NCBI RefSeq assembly: GCF_024704835.1
Contig: NZ_JAMXBE010000009.1
Span: 1-50,255, forward strand
Length of the DNA: 50,255 nt
Source: Parapedobacter tibetensis
GTDB taxonomy: Bacteria; Bacteroidota; Bacteroidia; Sphingobacteriales; Sphingobacteriaceae
Direction: 5' to 3'
Below the pieces are notes generated by a model, which did not search any database, had not been told where the DNA came from, and saw only the letters and a list, made by a program, of their open reading frames with translations. The stretch's first letter is position 1. Each line of letters begins with the position of its first letter. Positions 15,364-24,336 of this stretch are shown here, piece after piece. The position numbers and the translations under genes are program-made.

Positions 15364-18048
15364 TTACTGCAATACAATCTCATGGTGGCCAGCCGCAAGT
15401 TCAATGGTTTCCCCTTGGCTTGCCTGCTTGCCGATGGATGCCTTTGCCCATTTATCCCGATCCCAACGGAACGTGCATTGGCTATTGGGTGGTACAGTGA
15501 CGGAAAGCTTGACCCGTTTACCGGTTTTCTGCCATGAAGAACGTATCGCTCCATAAGGCCCATTAAATGACACATCGAACTGCTCCAGCCCTTCAACGAT
15601 GTGGGGCTCAAGAATAAAATGTTTGAAACCGGGTTGCGCCTCATCAGGCTGGATACCCCCTAATGCCTTATAATACCATGCGCCGATTTCGCCGAACATG
15701 ATGTGATTTAAGGATATATCCCGCTTGGCATCGATGCGCCAGTTTTCATACAGCGTGGTGGCTCCATTTACAATCCACCAGCCCCATGAGGGGTAGGTTT
15801 CCTGCGCCGCCACTTTATACGCCACATCGGCATAGCCATTTTCACTCAATGCATTAAGGATGGCTTTGGTACCCAACAGCCCAACATCCAGATGAAAGCC
15901 ATCTGCTTCGACACGTTTAGCCAAGTTGGTCGCCACCTTGCTGACCAGTTCATCAGGCACAACTCCCCAATACAACGGCACACTCAATTCCGTCTGCAAT
16001 CCTTTGCTGTATATCCCTGTTTCTCGGTTCAGGTATTTGGCATTGATGGCATCCTTGATTTTGGCAGACAAGGCCGTATATTTCTCGTAATCACCCTGCT
16101 TGCCAAATAATTTGGCTGCTTTGGCCAATATCAATGCATCGGTATAATAATAAACCGAGGAGGTAAGCTCTACGGGCGATTTGGATTTTACAGGCACCCA
16201 GTCGCCAAGGCCCCAAGTGGTCAGCCCTTCGGGGCTAATGCTTTCGATATAATCTACATAGCGTTTTATGTTATCGTAACAATCGGCAAGTAGCTTGCTA
16301 TCGCCATAAAAGCGATAGATATTCCATGGGATAATGGCAATGGTGCTGGTCCAATCGGGCCCATTGGCCCATTCATAGCCCCAGCCCCCTGTGGGTATAA
16401 TGGCGGGCAGCACGCCGTTGGGTTGTTGCTCATCGCGGTGGTCGGCCAGCCATTTTTCATATACGGTGATGCCATCGAAATTGTACAGCCCGGTTTCTAT
16501 AGCAATATGCGCGTCGCCGGTCCAACCATTCTTTTCGCGTTGCGGGCAATCAGTAGGATAGCCAAACAGGTTGGATAGGTAGGCATTGTTGGTGGCCCAC
16601 CAAATCTTATCCAATACGGGATTGGAAGAAGCTATTTTACCGATGGCCGGCACATCGCTGTGCATAAAATAGCCAGTGAGGCTTTCTTTGGCCAGCGTTA
16701 TCGGCTTGCTGCTGGTCACTTCTACATATTGGAACCCCTTGTAATTGAAATGGGGCATAAATTCTTCTTCTCCCTGCCCTTTCAGTATCAAAATATCCGT
16801 TTGGAAAGGATCGGAATCATCAGTGGGTCGGTAGTGGTAATCAATGTTCGATAGATCGACATGGCCGTTGTCATACAGCCGTTCGCCATGCTTGAGCCGA
16901 AGCACCGTGCCTGCCTCGCCTCGCACCCGAATCCGGCTAACCCCAGAGATGTTGCGGCCAAGGTCAAATACATAGGTGCTGTCGTTCGGTTTGCTCATCG
17001 ATATAGCCGGTATCTCCAAGACGTTGCGAATGGGGTGCATGGCTTGAGCTACAATATGCCGTGAAGGCGCCGACCGATAATACACCTCTTTCCAAGCGCT
17101 GTCGGCAAAGCCTGCCGTATTCCATCCGGGCTGCTCCAATCGGGCATCGTAATGTTCTGCGGTATAGATGCTGTTGAATATAACCGGGCTTAAACTGGTC
17201 TTCCAATCCTTTCCGGAAGTAATAGTTTTTACTGTGCCGTCTTCATAGGTAATCCGTAAATCGAGGCAAAAAACGGGACGATTGCGCCATGGGGCTTTAT
17301 GAAAATTCCACACGGCCGTAGATTGGTGGTTGTACCATCCATTGCCCAGCAACACGCCGATGGCATTGTTGCCTTCGGCCAAATAGGAAGTCACATCATG
17401 TGTAATGTATATGGTGCGCCGATCATAACGGGTATATACAGGATCTAACCGATGGTTGCCTACTTTTTCGCCATTGATATACAATTCATACAACCCACCT
17501 ACAGCGATATAGGCGCGGGCCGATTTTATTTTTTTGGGCATTTCAAATGCCTTCCTGAAGTAAGGGGCTGGTTTGAGGTCCACATCACTATTATCTGAAA
17601 TCCAAGCGCCCTGCCAATTTTCCATACCCATCATCCCGGTTTCGAAGGCGGCTATTTCGCGAGGCTGGTAAGTTTTCCCTTCCACCCCCTTACTTTCCAC
17701 CTTCCAGAAATAACGTGTAAATGGTTTTAGTGGTGTCCCCTTATAAACCACCAAATTTGCATCTGAAGGTACTTCGCCCGTGTCCCAATTTTCGCCTTTG
17801 CCTTGTGCTACCGCCATGGAATCCGTGCCTACTAGCACACGGTATGCGGTTTGCTTGGCACCTTGGCTAGTGTCGGATATTTTCCAAGTGAGGCGGGGTG
17901 CTTCGACATCAATGCCCATGGGGTTAACGAGGTATTCGCAGCGCAGATCGTAGCTGCCTATATCAGATTGAGCATGCACAGCGATACCACATCCCATGGT
18001 TAGGATAGTTAATATGGCTCGGCATGAAAAGTGACTTATGAATAGCAT
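15364..18048 (-). CDS. Alpha-L-rhamnosidase, glycoside hydrolase family 78
   Basis: The 894-residue secreted enzyme has a signal peptide (about 1-27) and the four-part GH78 layout: N-terminal fibronectin-like domain (LRCEYLVNPMGIDVEAPRLTW), the rhamnosidase N domain with its carbohydrate-binding beta fold (ARAYIAVGGLYELYINGEKVG), a long (alpha/alpha)6 catalytic barrel, and a short C-terminal beta domain. The catalytic motif region reads DCPQREKNGWTGDAH...E at about residues 500-518, matching the acidic residues used by the family. It should release terminal L-rhamnose from glycans or glycosides outside the inner membrane. It is the last gene of the rhamnose cluster and converges with the tlpA gene 16 bases away. 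Confidence 0.93.
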   Translation of the reverse strand: MLFISHFSCRAILTILTMGCGIAVHAQSDIGSYDLRCEYLVNPMGIDVEAPRLTWKISDTSQGAKQTAYRVLVGTDSMAVAQGKGENWDTGEVPSDANLVVYKGTPLKPFTRYFWKVESKGVEGKTYQPREIAAFETGMMGMENWQGAWISDNSDVDLKPAPYFRKAFEMPKKIKSARAYIAVGGLYELYINGEKVGNHRLDPVYTRYDRRTIYITHDVTSYLAEGNNAIGVLLGNGWYNHQSTAVWNFHKAPWRNRPVFCLDLRITYEDGTVKTITSGKDWKTSLSPVIFNSIYTAEHYDARLEQPGWNTAGFADSAWKEVYYRSAPSRHIVAQAMHPIRNVLEIPAISMSKPNDSTYVFDLGRNISGVSRIRVRGEAGTVLRLKHGERLYDNGHVDLSNIDYHYRPTDDSDPFQTDILILKGQGEEEFMPHFNYKGFQYVEVTSSKPITLAKESLTGYFMHSDVPAIGKIASSNPVLDKIWWATNNAYLSNLFGYPTDCPQREKNGWTGDAHIAIETGLYNFDGITVYEKWLADHRDEQQPNGVLPAIIPTGGWGYEWANGPDWTSTIAIIPWNIYRFYGDSKLLADCYDNIKRYVDYIESISPEGLTTWGLGDWVPVKSKSPVELTSSVYYYTDALILAKAAKLFGKQGDYEKYTALSAKIKDAINAKYLNRETGIYSKGLQTELSVPLYWGVVPDELVSKVATNLAKRVEADGFHLDVGLLGTKAILNALSENGYADVAYKVAAQETYPSWGWWIVNGATTLYENWRIDAKRDISLNHIMFGEIGAWYYKALGGIQPDEAQPGFKHFILEPHIVEGLEQFDVSFNGPYGAIRSSWQKTGKRVKLSVTVPPNSQCTFRWDRDKWAKASIGKQASQGETIELAAGHHEIVLQ

Positions 18049-18084
18049 GTTGGTTATCTTAGTTAGTGCGTCCGAAAATAATGA

Positions 18085-19248
18085 TCAACGGGATTGGATG
18101 AGCGTGCTGGGGAAATCAGACACTTTTTCACAGCATACCTGCTCCATTACTTGCTTAAATTGGGCTTTCATCATCGCTATGGTATGATCACCACCTTTTT
18201 TGCCCAATGCGGCTACACCATACATGAATGGGCGGCCCATGAACGTAAAATCGGCGCCACAGGCTAAGGCTCGTCCGATATCTGGTCCCGACCGCAGCCC
18301 ACTATCGATCATCACCTTCAATTGATCGCCATACTTGTCTGCCAATCCTTTCAACGGTTTAATGGTCGACTCACCGGCATCGATTTGACGGCCGCCGTGG
18401 TTGGATACAATAATACCATCTACCCCCAAACGGATGGCTGCTTCTGTATCTTCCTCACTCACCACTCCCTTGATGACCAGCTTGCCTTTCCAAAGGTCGC
18501 GGATGGCTGTGATCTTATCTATATCTACACGTCCGGTGAAGGTTGCATTCATAAATTTACCCAATTGACTCATATCCAATCCTTTTGCCATGTATGGTTT
18601 CAAGGTTGCAAATTCAGGTATACCTACCCGGAGTGTCTCCAAAGCCCAAGCCGGCCGCATGGCTGCCTGTATAAAATTACGGATATTCTGTTTGGGAGGC
18701 ATGGAAAGCCCGGCTTTGATTTCACGGTAACGCAGTCCAAAAGAAGGCACATCCACCAGTACAACCAGTACAGGACATTGTACGGCTTCGAGCCGGCGTA
18801 AGATGTCATCCCGCAGTTTATTTTCGGTAGGATGGTACAATTGAAACCAAAACCGCGATTCGCTCACTTCAGCAATACGCTCTATACTACTGGTGGATAC
18901 TGTGCTCAAGATATAGGGCACATTGTGCTTCAAGGCCGCTTTGGCCAATATTTCCGGGGCATTGGGCCACATGAGCCCTTGCAGCCCGATGGGCGATATC
19001 CCAAAAGGCGCATCATAGCGATGGCCAAAAAGCTCCGTGCTCATATCCACCCCATTATGTTTCTTGAGGTACTGAGGCATCAACAGGATGTCATGGAAAT
19101 CAGCTTCGTTGCGCAATAGGTTCACTTCATCATTGCACCCGCCTTCGAGGTAGTCAAAGGCAAATTTGGGAATGCGACGCTTGGCCTTTTTCTTAAGATC
19201 TTGTACCGATGGGTATTGGGGATTGTATTTCAGTAAATCGGGGTTCAT
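18085..19248 (-). CDS. FMN-dependent alpha-hydroxy-acid (L-lactate) dehydrogenase
   Basis: The 387-residue flavoenzyme belongs to the LldD / glycolate oxidase family. The FMN and substrate residues are visible in SNHGGRQID (active-site His and Arg near 283-286), in the DSGLRSGPDI and FMGRPFMYG phosphate-binding segments, and in the N-terminal FDYLEGGCNDE block. It oxidises an L-2-hydroxy acid, most likely L-lactate, to the keto acid. In this operon lactate is the expected end product of the RhaEW dehydrogenase, so the enzyme would complete conversion of rhamnose carbons to pyruvate. It sits 36 bases from the rhamnosidase and 44 from rhaB. A different hydroxy acid is possible. Confidence 0.87.
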   Translation of the reverse strand: MNPDLLKYNPQYPSVQDLKKKAKRRIPKFAFDYLEGGCNDEVNLLRNEADFHDILLMPQYLKKHNGVDMSTELFGHRYDAPFGISPIGLQGLMWPNAPEILAKAALKHNVPYILSTVSTSSIERIAEVSESRFWFQLYHPTENKLRDDILRRLEAVQCPVLVVLVDVPSFGLRYREIKAGLSMPPKQNIRNFIQAAMRPAWALETLRVGIPEFATLKPYMAKGLDMSQLGKFMNATFTGRVDIDKITAIRDLWKGKLVIKGVVSEEDTEAAIRLGVDGIIVSNHGGRQIDAGESTIKPLKGLADKYGDQLKVMIDSGLRSGPDIGRALACGADFTFMGRPFMYGVAALGKKGGDHTIAMMKAQFKQVMEQVCCEKVSDFPSTLIQSR

Positions 19249-19292
19249 TTATGACAATGTTGAACTATATGGACATGTATATGTTGTAATCT

Positions 19293-20675
19293 TCAACCGG
19301 CTCCTTCCTTTTCACTCGTATGTGCATAAAATCGCAATTCGATGAGGTCATTCGGCAAAGGCCGATTATTCCAAGCGCCGTGAATAGCTAACGCCGCTCC
19401 CACTGCTGTAGCTTGTGCCATGGAAGCTGCAAACACCTCCATTTCCGGGAAAGCTTCAGCCAAGAGGTTCATATAAATGGTATTCTTGCTGAATCCACCG
19501 TCTACAAAAATACGTTTTACCTGTGAACCGGTGACGATCAATTGCGTGGATATTCGCTGTAAATCTACTAAATCCATAATTAAGCGGTGATACGCTTCTT
19601 CATAGGATGCGAAAGCCGAGAGTTGGCGTTGTGCGAATGCCGAAACTTTGCCGCCAATCGGTTTCGGGTGCATGGTTTCTGCTCGCAGTTTGGCCACGAT
19701 ATTCTTGTTATAAGGAATGCTCCGGTATTTACTACTGGATTGCCCGAAATGCTCCGATATCCGTTTCACCTGCTGCTCATGCTCATACCCAGCAAAGAGC
19801 CGGGATGCTTTCACCGGAGCGCCTTTGTATTGCATGTAGCAGAGACAATCGGCATCCAACTCCGCTTTGGTGAGCGGCGTGTGATTGAACGGATTGAGGC
19901 TGATGCACCACGTGCCGGTGGAAATCAACACAAAGGGCTCATGGAAACTAACCAGGTAAGGAATCAGCGCGGATGAACTGTCATGCAACCCCACTCCCAC
20001 ACCGTAGCCATTGCCCGGGAATGATGCAGGAAATACTTCATCAGCTGGTGCCAATGGAGCCAGTTTGCTGATGATACCTTCATGCCTAACCCATTCGTGG
20101 TAATCGTTTTTGGTGAAGTCCCAAAGATTGGTATGGCAACCAATGCTCGTCATGTCTGAATACATACGGCCCGACACGAGAAAACTTAGGTACTGTGGCA
20201 AATGGAGCGCATAATGGATGCGCTCAAACAACGCCGGATTCTCATATTTGATGCGATACAGTTGCATACCGGAGTTGAGGCTGCCTAATACAGGGGAAGC
20301 CGTTGTATAAGCAAATGTTTCTTCCCCACTATAGGTTTCATAGAATTTTCGCTGTAATTCCTCGGGATAAGGTTTCAAGTAATTATACAGCGGTGTGAGG
20401 GGCTTGCCATTTTCATCCAAATAGACAAGGCTGGCGCCATAGGCTGCAAAATTAATGGCACGTACCTCAAACTCGGGCTTCCTGAACACCTCATGCAACG
20501 AATCGAACACCGATAGGCGCAGGCTTTCCAGGTTTTCACAGGGATCGCCATCTTCGTCCACCGTTTCCGTAAACCTTGCCGACCGCTCAAAGACAATCTT
20601 GTACTGCTCATTGAAAAGGAACAGTTTCTTATTGGTCTTCCCGACATCGAATATGGCTATAACTGGCGTACGCAT
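19293..20675 (-). CDS. rhaB: FGGY-family carbohydrate kinase, probable rhamnulokinase
   Basis: The 460-residue kinase should phosphorylate L-rhamnulose to L-rhamnulose-1-phosphate with ATP. The N-terminal phosphate-1 loop is IFDVGKTNKKLFLF. The middle has LISTGTWCISLNPF, and the C-terminal adenosine motif is RIFVDGGFSKN. Sequence alone cannot separate rhamnulokinase from fuculokinase, but the isomerase, fused aldolase and permease next to it make the rhamnose role likely. It is separated from rhaI by a 105-base gap full of 14-base tandem repeats. The rest of the operon is tight. Confidence 0.85.
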   Translation of the reverse strand: MRTPVIAIFDVGKTNKKLFLFNEQYKIVFERSARFTETVDEDGDPCENLESLRLSVFDSLHEVFRKPEFEVRAINFAAYGASLVYLDENGKPLTPLYNYLKPYPEELQRKFYETYSGEETFAYTTASPVLGSLNSGMQLYRIKYENPALFERIHYALHLPQYLSFLVSGRMYSDMTSIGCHTNLWDFTKNDYHEWVRHEGIISKLAPLAPADEVFPASFPGNGYGVGVGLHDSSSALIPYLVSFHEPFVLISTGTWCISLNPFNHTPLTKAELDADCLCYMQYKGAPVKASRLFAGYEHEQQVKRISEHFGQSSSKYRSIPYNKNIVAKLRAETMHPKPIGGKVSAFAQRQLSAFASYEEAYHRLIMDLVDLQRISTQLIVTGSQVKRIFVDGGFSKNTIYMNLLAEAFPEMEVFAASMAQATAVGAALAIHGAWNNRPLPNDLIELRFYAHTSEKEGAG

Positions 20676-20682
20676 AATAATT

Positions 20683-20777
20683 TTAGATTTACGATCTTAG
20701 ATTTACGATTTTAGATTTACGATCTTAGATTGAGACGATAATATACAAATCTAAAATCTACAATCTAAAATCGTAAA
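20683..20777. repeat. 14-base tandem repeat with matching inverted repeat between rhaI and rhaB
   Basis: TTAGATTTACGATC or its T-ending variant occurs three times head to tail (20683-20724), then a partial TTAGATT (20725-20731). TTTACGATTTTAGATT (20702-20717) is perfectly inverted as AATCTAAAATCGTAAA (20762-20777). Inside the loop, TTAGATT (20725-20731) pairs with AATCTAA (20748-20754). The rhaI-rhaB transcript can therefore fold into a long AU-rich stem that could stabilise or partly terminate it. Confidence 0.75.
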
Positions 20778-20780
20778 CTT

Positions 20781-22055
20781 TTATAGCCCCGTAGCCACCG
20801 TCTTTGCTCCACGCTCCTTAATTAATTCACCGCGCATATCCAGCTGCCTGAACAATTGGATGGGGTCTAATGCCGCTCCTGCGCGCAACCGTGCCTCGGC
20901 TACCAAAGGACGCACATCCGTACGGAAAACCCGTTGCAAGATTTCCTGAGCCTGCACAACATCGTTGCCAACTTGTGCTTCTGCCAATGCCACGCGGTCT
21001 ACCAATAATGCTTGCGCATAGGCAATGAGTATGGCTTCCACGGATTGCAACAAGTCTTCTAGGGGATCCTTGACATTGTGCGAAGCATCAATCATCCAGC
21101 CTAAATCACGGGCATGGTTCATGCCCTTATTATCCATGCCATCAACCAATTCGTTGAATATCAGAAATAGTTGGTAAGGTTTGATGCTACCCGTGGTCAG
21201 GTCATCATCGCCATATTTGGAATCGTTGAAATGGAATCCTCCAAGTTTTCCTTCCATCAGCAATAGGGCTACGATCTGTTCGATATTGGCATTAGGCAGG
21301 TGATGGCCCAGATCCACCAAGGTATAGGCTTTATCGCCAAGCTTGCTGGCATATAGTAGCGACTGCCCCCAATCGCCCACTGTGGTGGAATAGAAATTGG
21401 GCTCGAACGCTTTATATTCTACAAATAATTTCCAGTCATCCGGCAATGCAGCATATACCTCCTGCAGGCTTTCCAATGTATGTTGGAATGCGTGGCGGAA
21501 ATTCAGCTGGCCAGGAAAAGATGAACCATCCGACAGCCATACCGTCAGCGATTTTGAGCCCAATTCCACACCGTGCTTGATGACCTCAATATTATGGTCA
21601 ACGGCTTGTTTGCGCACCGCCTTATCTACATGCTGCATGGAGCCAAACTTGTAGCTCAGCGCCTGACCGGGTTGGTCTTGGAATGTATTGGAATTCATGG
21701 CATCAAATACCAAGCCATGCTGGCTTGCCAATGCCCGAATAGCCGCATAGTCTTTTGGAATATCCCAAGGAATATGCAGCGATATGGCACCGCTGGAGCG
21801 GTTGAGTGCATGGAGCAAGCCGATATCAGCTATTTTCTCCTCTAAGTTACCAGGTTCACCTCCGCCTGAAAACCGACCGAAGCGCGTGCCGCCTGTGCCC
21901 AAGGCCCAGCTGGGAATAGCTACCTGGAAGTCGACCAGTTTTTGTAAGATCCCTTCATGGTTCGGGAGGTCTTCCACCAGTTGCGCAAATTTGCGACGGT
22001 GGGCCGTTTCCAATTGTTGGTTATGTGCTGTTATTTGATTTTTATCGATATTCAT
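20781..22055 (-). CDS. rhaI: L-rhamnose isomerase, RhaI type
   Basis: The enzyme interconverts L-rhamnose and L-rhamnulose and is a metal-dependent TIM-barrel protein of the xylose isomerase fold. Residues matching the Pseudomonas-type RhaI family are visible: IPSWALGTGGTRFGRF, SLHIPWDIP, NSNTFQD, VEYKAFEPNFY, LVDLGHHLPNANIEQI, and FNDSKYGDDDL. These carry the metal-binding Glu, Asp and His residues. I start at ATG 22055 (424 residues). An upstream TTG at 22073 would add six residues. This is the RhaI form, not the enteric RhaA form. It lies 89 bases downstream of rhaEW. Confidence 0.92.
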   Translation of the reverse strand: MNIDKNQITAHNQQLETAHRRKFAQLVEDLPNHEGILQKLVDFQVAIPSWALGTGGTRFGRFSGGGEPGNLEEKIADIGLLHALNRSSGAISLHIPWDIPKDYAAIRALASQHGLVFDAMNSNTFQDQPGQALSYKFGSMQHVDKAVRKQAVDHNIEVIKHGVELGSKSLTVWLSDGSSFPGQLNFRHAFQHTLESLQEVYAALPDDWKLFVEYKAFEPNFYSTTVGDWGQSLLYASKLGDKAYTLVDLGHHLPNANIEQIVALLLMEGKLGGFHFNDSKYGDDDLTTGSIKPYQLFLIFNELVDGMDNKGMNHARDLGWMIDASHNVKDPLEDLLQSVEAILIAYAQALLVDRVALAEAQVGNDVVQAQEILQRVFRTDVRPLVAEARLRAGAALDPIQLFRQLDMRGELIKERGAKTVATGL

Positions 22056-22144
22056 AATCGGTTCTCTTGTCAAAGTTAATACAGAATTGCCAATTGGCGC
22101 TCATTGGGGTGATTTAATTGACAATTCTGCTAAAAAAGAATAAT

Positions 22145-24271
22145 TTAACGTACGAATGCCATGGCTACCCCGCCATCCACATTCAACACATTTCCGGTGG
22201 ATTTGTTCATCAGGCCACCCACCAGCACAAAGCAAGCGTTGGCGATATCTTCCGGCAAAATGACCTCATTGAGCAAGGTGCGTTTGGCATAGTATGCAGG
22301 CAATTCCTCAACGGTGATGCCGTATGCTTTGGCACGCCCTTCGGCCCATCCCCCAGCCCAAATATTGCTATCGCTGATCACCGCATCGGGATTTACGACA
22401 TTCACCCTAATCTTATCTGCCCCCAGTTCAGCGGCATTCAGCCTGCTCAAGTGCAGCTGTGCCGCTTTAGCGCTGCCATAACCGGCATTATTGGGCCCGC
22501 TTACCAAGGCATTCTTACTCACGATATTGATGATGTCTCCGCCTATGCGTTGTTTCTTTAACAGGGTTACAGCAGCTTGTGAAATGAAGAACTGGCCTTT
22601 AACCAAAACATCATAAAGCAAATCCCAATCTTTCTTCGTATGGCCCTCAATGGGTTTTGAGATGGACAGCCCTGCATTATTCACGACAATATCGACACCT
22701 CCGAAAGCTAGGGCCGCTTCGTCAAATGTGTGTTGGATCTGTTCTTCGTTTGTGACATCCAGCAAGGCTGTTGCATACGCATCTTTACCAAATTCACGCT
22801 TAAATTCTTCTCCGGCATCCGCTAGCCGTTCTGCATGGAGGTCGTTGAGAACCACCACAGCTCCTTCTTGCACGAATTTCTTGGCAATCGCTTTTCCGAT
22901 ACCGCCAGCACTTCCCGTAATCAAGGCTACCTTGCCCGATAATGGCTTAGGTTTTGGCATCCGCTGCAACTTGGCCTCTTCCAGCAACCAATATTCAATA
23001 TCGAAGGCTTCCTGCCGCGGCAGGGAGGTATATTCGGATATAGCCTCAGCGCCCTTCATTACGTTGATGGCATTGATGTAAAATTCGGCCGCTACGCGTG
23101 TGGTTTGCTTGTCTTTTGAGAAAGAAAAGAGGCCAATGCCGGGATAGAGAATAATCACCGGATTGGGGTCGCGCATGGCTGGACTGTTCGGGTGCTTGCA
23201 GGTTTCGTAGTATTCCTTGTACATTTGCCGATAGGCCTCAAAAGCCGGTGCCAATTTGGCCTTTAGCCCCTCCACATCAAACAAATCAGCATCAGGTGCC
23301 AAATCCAACACCAGTGGACTGATTTTGGTGCGCAAGAAATGGTCCGGGCAGCTGGTACCCAATGGGGCTAGGCGTTCAAGGTCGTTGGAATTGATAAATT
23401 CCAACACCCGCTCATCATCGGTGAAATGCCCTATCATATGGCGTTCGGACGAACAAAATCCACGGAGCACAGGTGCCAAGGCGGCAGCTTGCTTCTTCCG
23501 GCCCTCGGCGGCGATACCCTGAATCTTCGCTCCCCCGAAAACTGGGTGTTTCTTGCCATAATTTGCTTCTAGGTATTCGGCACATCTCTCAATGACCGTA
23601 AGGGTATTTACATAGCTTTCATAGGCTGTATCGCCCCAGGTAAACAACCCGTGCGAACCGAGCATGATGCCTCGGATACCCGGGTTTTCATCAAGGCATT
23701 GCCTCAGTTTCAGCCCCAGGTCAAATCCTGGGCGCTGCCAGGCTACCCACCCTACTTCACCGTTGAACAATTCCTGCGTGATGCGCTGACCATCTTTGGC
23801 CGCCGCAATGGCTATCGCCGCATCGGGGTGCAGGTGGTCTATGTGTTTGAACGGAAGAAATCCGTGTAATGGTGTATCGATGGAAGGCGCCTTGGACGCC
23901 AAGTCAAAGATGCAATGATTGAAAAGCTCCACCATTTCATCTTCCTGTTCAATCCCTTTGTAAATATGTTCAAGGCTCCTGAGGCGATCGACATATAACG
24001 CTGCCAAGCCACTGCGCTTAAGTGTGCCGATATCCCCGCCGGATCCTTTAATCCACATTACTTCGGTATCCAATCCGGTCAGGGGGTCCTTGGCAATGGC
24101 TTTGCACGACGTATTGCCCCCTCCATAGTTGGTGAGGCGCAAATCAGCCCCCAATAGATTGGAACGGTAGAGCAACAAGGCTACTTCATCCCCCGCTAGT
24201 TCGGCGGCTTTGGCCTTATTCCATAAATAGCTTACATGCTTGAACGATGTTTTTCCAATGATCTCAGACAT
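22145..24271 (-). CDS. rhaEW: Bifunctional rhamnulose-1-phosphate aldolase / L-lactaldehyde dehydrogenase
   Basis: The 708-residue product is a fusion. Residues 1 to about 400 are a class II aldolase domain that should split L-rhamnulose-1-phosphate into dihydroxyacetone phosphate and L-lactaldehyde; the zinc-binding histidine segment HGFLPFKHIDHLHPDAAIA and LGSHGLFTWG are seen. From about 440 to the end is a short-chain dehydrogenase with the NAD-binding TGSAGGIG, VNNAGLS and the catalytic Tyr-x-x-x-Lys as YGSAK near 597. That half should oxidise lactaldehyde to lactate. This RhaE-RhaW fusion is an established alternative to RhaD plus a separate dehydrogenase (comparative genomics of rhamnose pathways). 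It is second in the operon after rhaT. Confidence 0.93.
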   Translation of the reverse strand: MSEIIGKTSFKHVSYLWNKAKAAELAGDEVALLLYRSNLLGADLRLTNYGGGNTSCKAIAKDPLTGLDTEVMWIKGSGGDIGTLKRSGLAALYVDRLRSLEHIYKGIEQEDEMVELFNHCIFDLASKAPSIDTPLHGFLPFKHIDHLHPDAAIAIAAAKDGQRITQELFNGEVGWVAWQRPGFDLGLKLRQCLDENPGIRGIMLGSHGLFTWGDTAYESYVNTLTVIERCAEYLEANYGKKHPVFGGAKIQGIAAEGRKKQAAALAPVLRGFCSSERHMIGHFTDDERVLEFINSNDLERLAPLGTSCPDHFLRTKISPLVLDLAPDADLFDVEGLKAKLAPAFEAYRQMYKEYYETCKHPNSPAMRDPNPVIILYPGIGLFSFSKDKQTTRVAAEFYINAINVMKGAEAISEYTSLPRQEAFDIEYWLLEEAKLQRMPKPKPLSGKVALITGSAGGIGKAIAKKFVQEGAVVVLNDLHAERLADAGEEFKREFGKDAYATALLDVTNEEQIQHTFDEAALAFGGVDIVVNNAGLSISKPIEGHTKKDWDLLYDVLVKGQFFISQAAVTLLKKQRIGGDIINIVSKNALVSGPNNAGYGSAKAAQLHLSRLNAAELGADKIRVNVVNPDAVISDSNIWAGGWAEGRAKAYGITVEELPAYYAKRTLLNEVILPEDIANACFVLVGGLMNKSTGNVLNVDGGVAMAFVR

Positions 24272-24336
24272 TTTTATATTGCTTTTTTGTTTTTTTGTTA
24301 CTATCAGCTATCGGCACCCAGCTTCCGACTTAAAAC

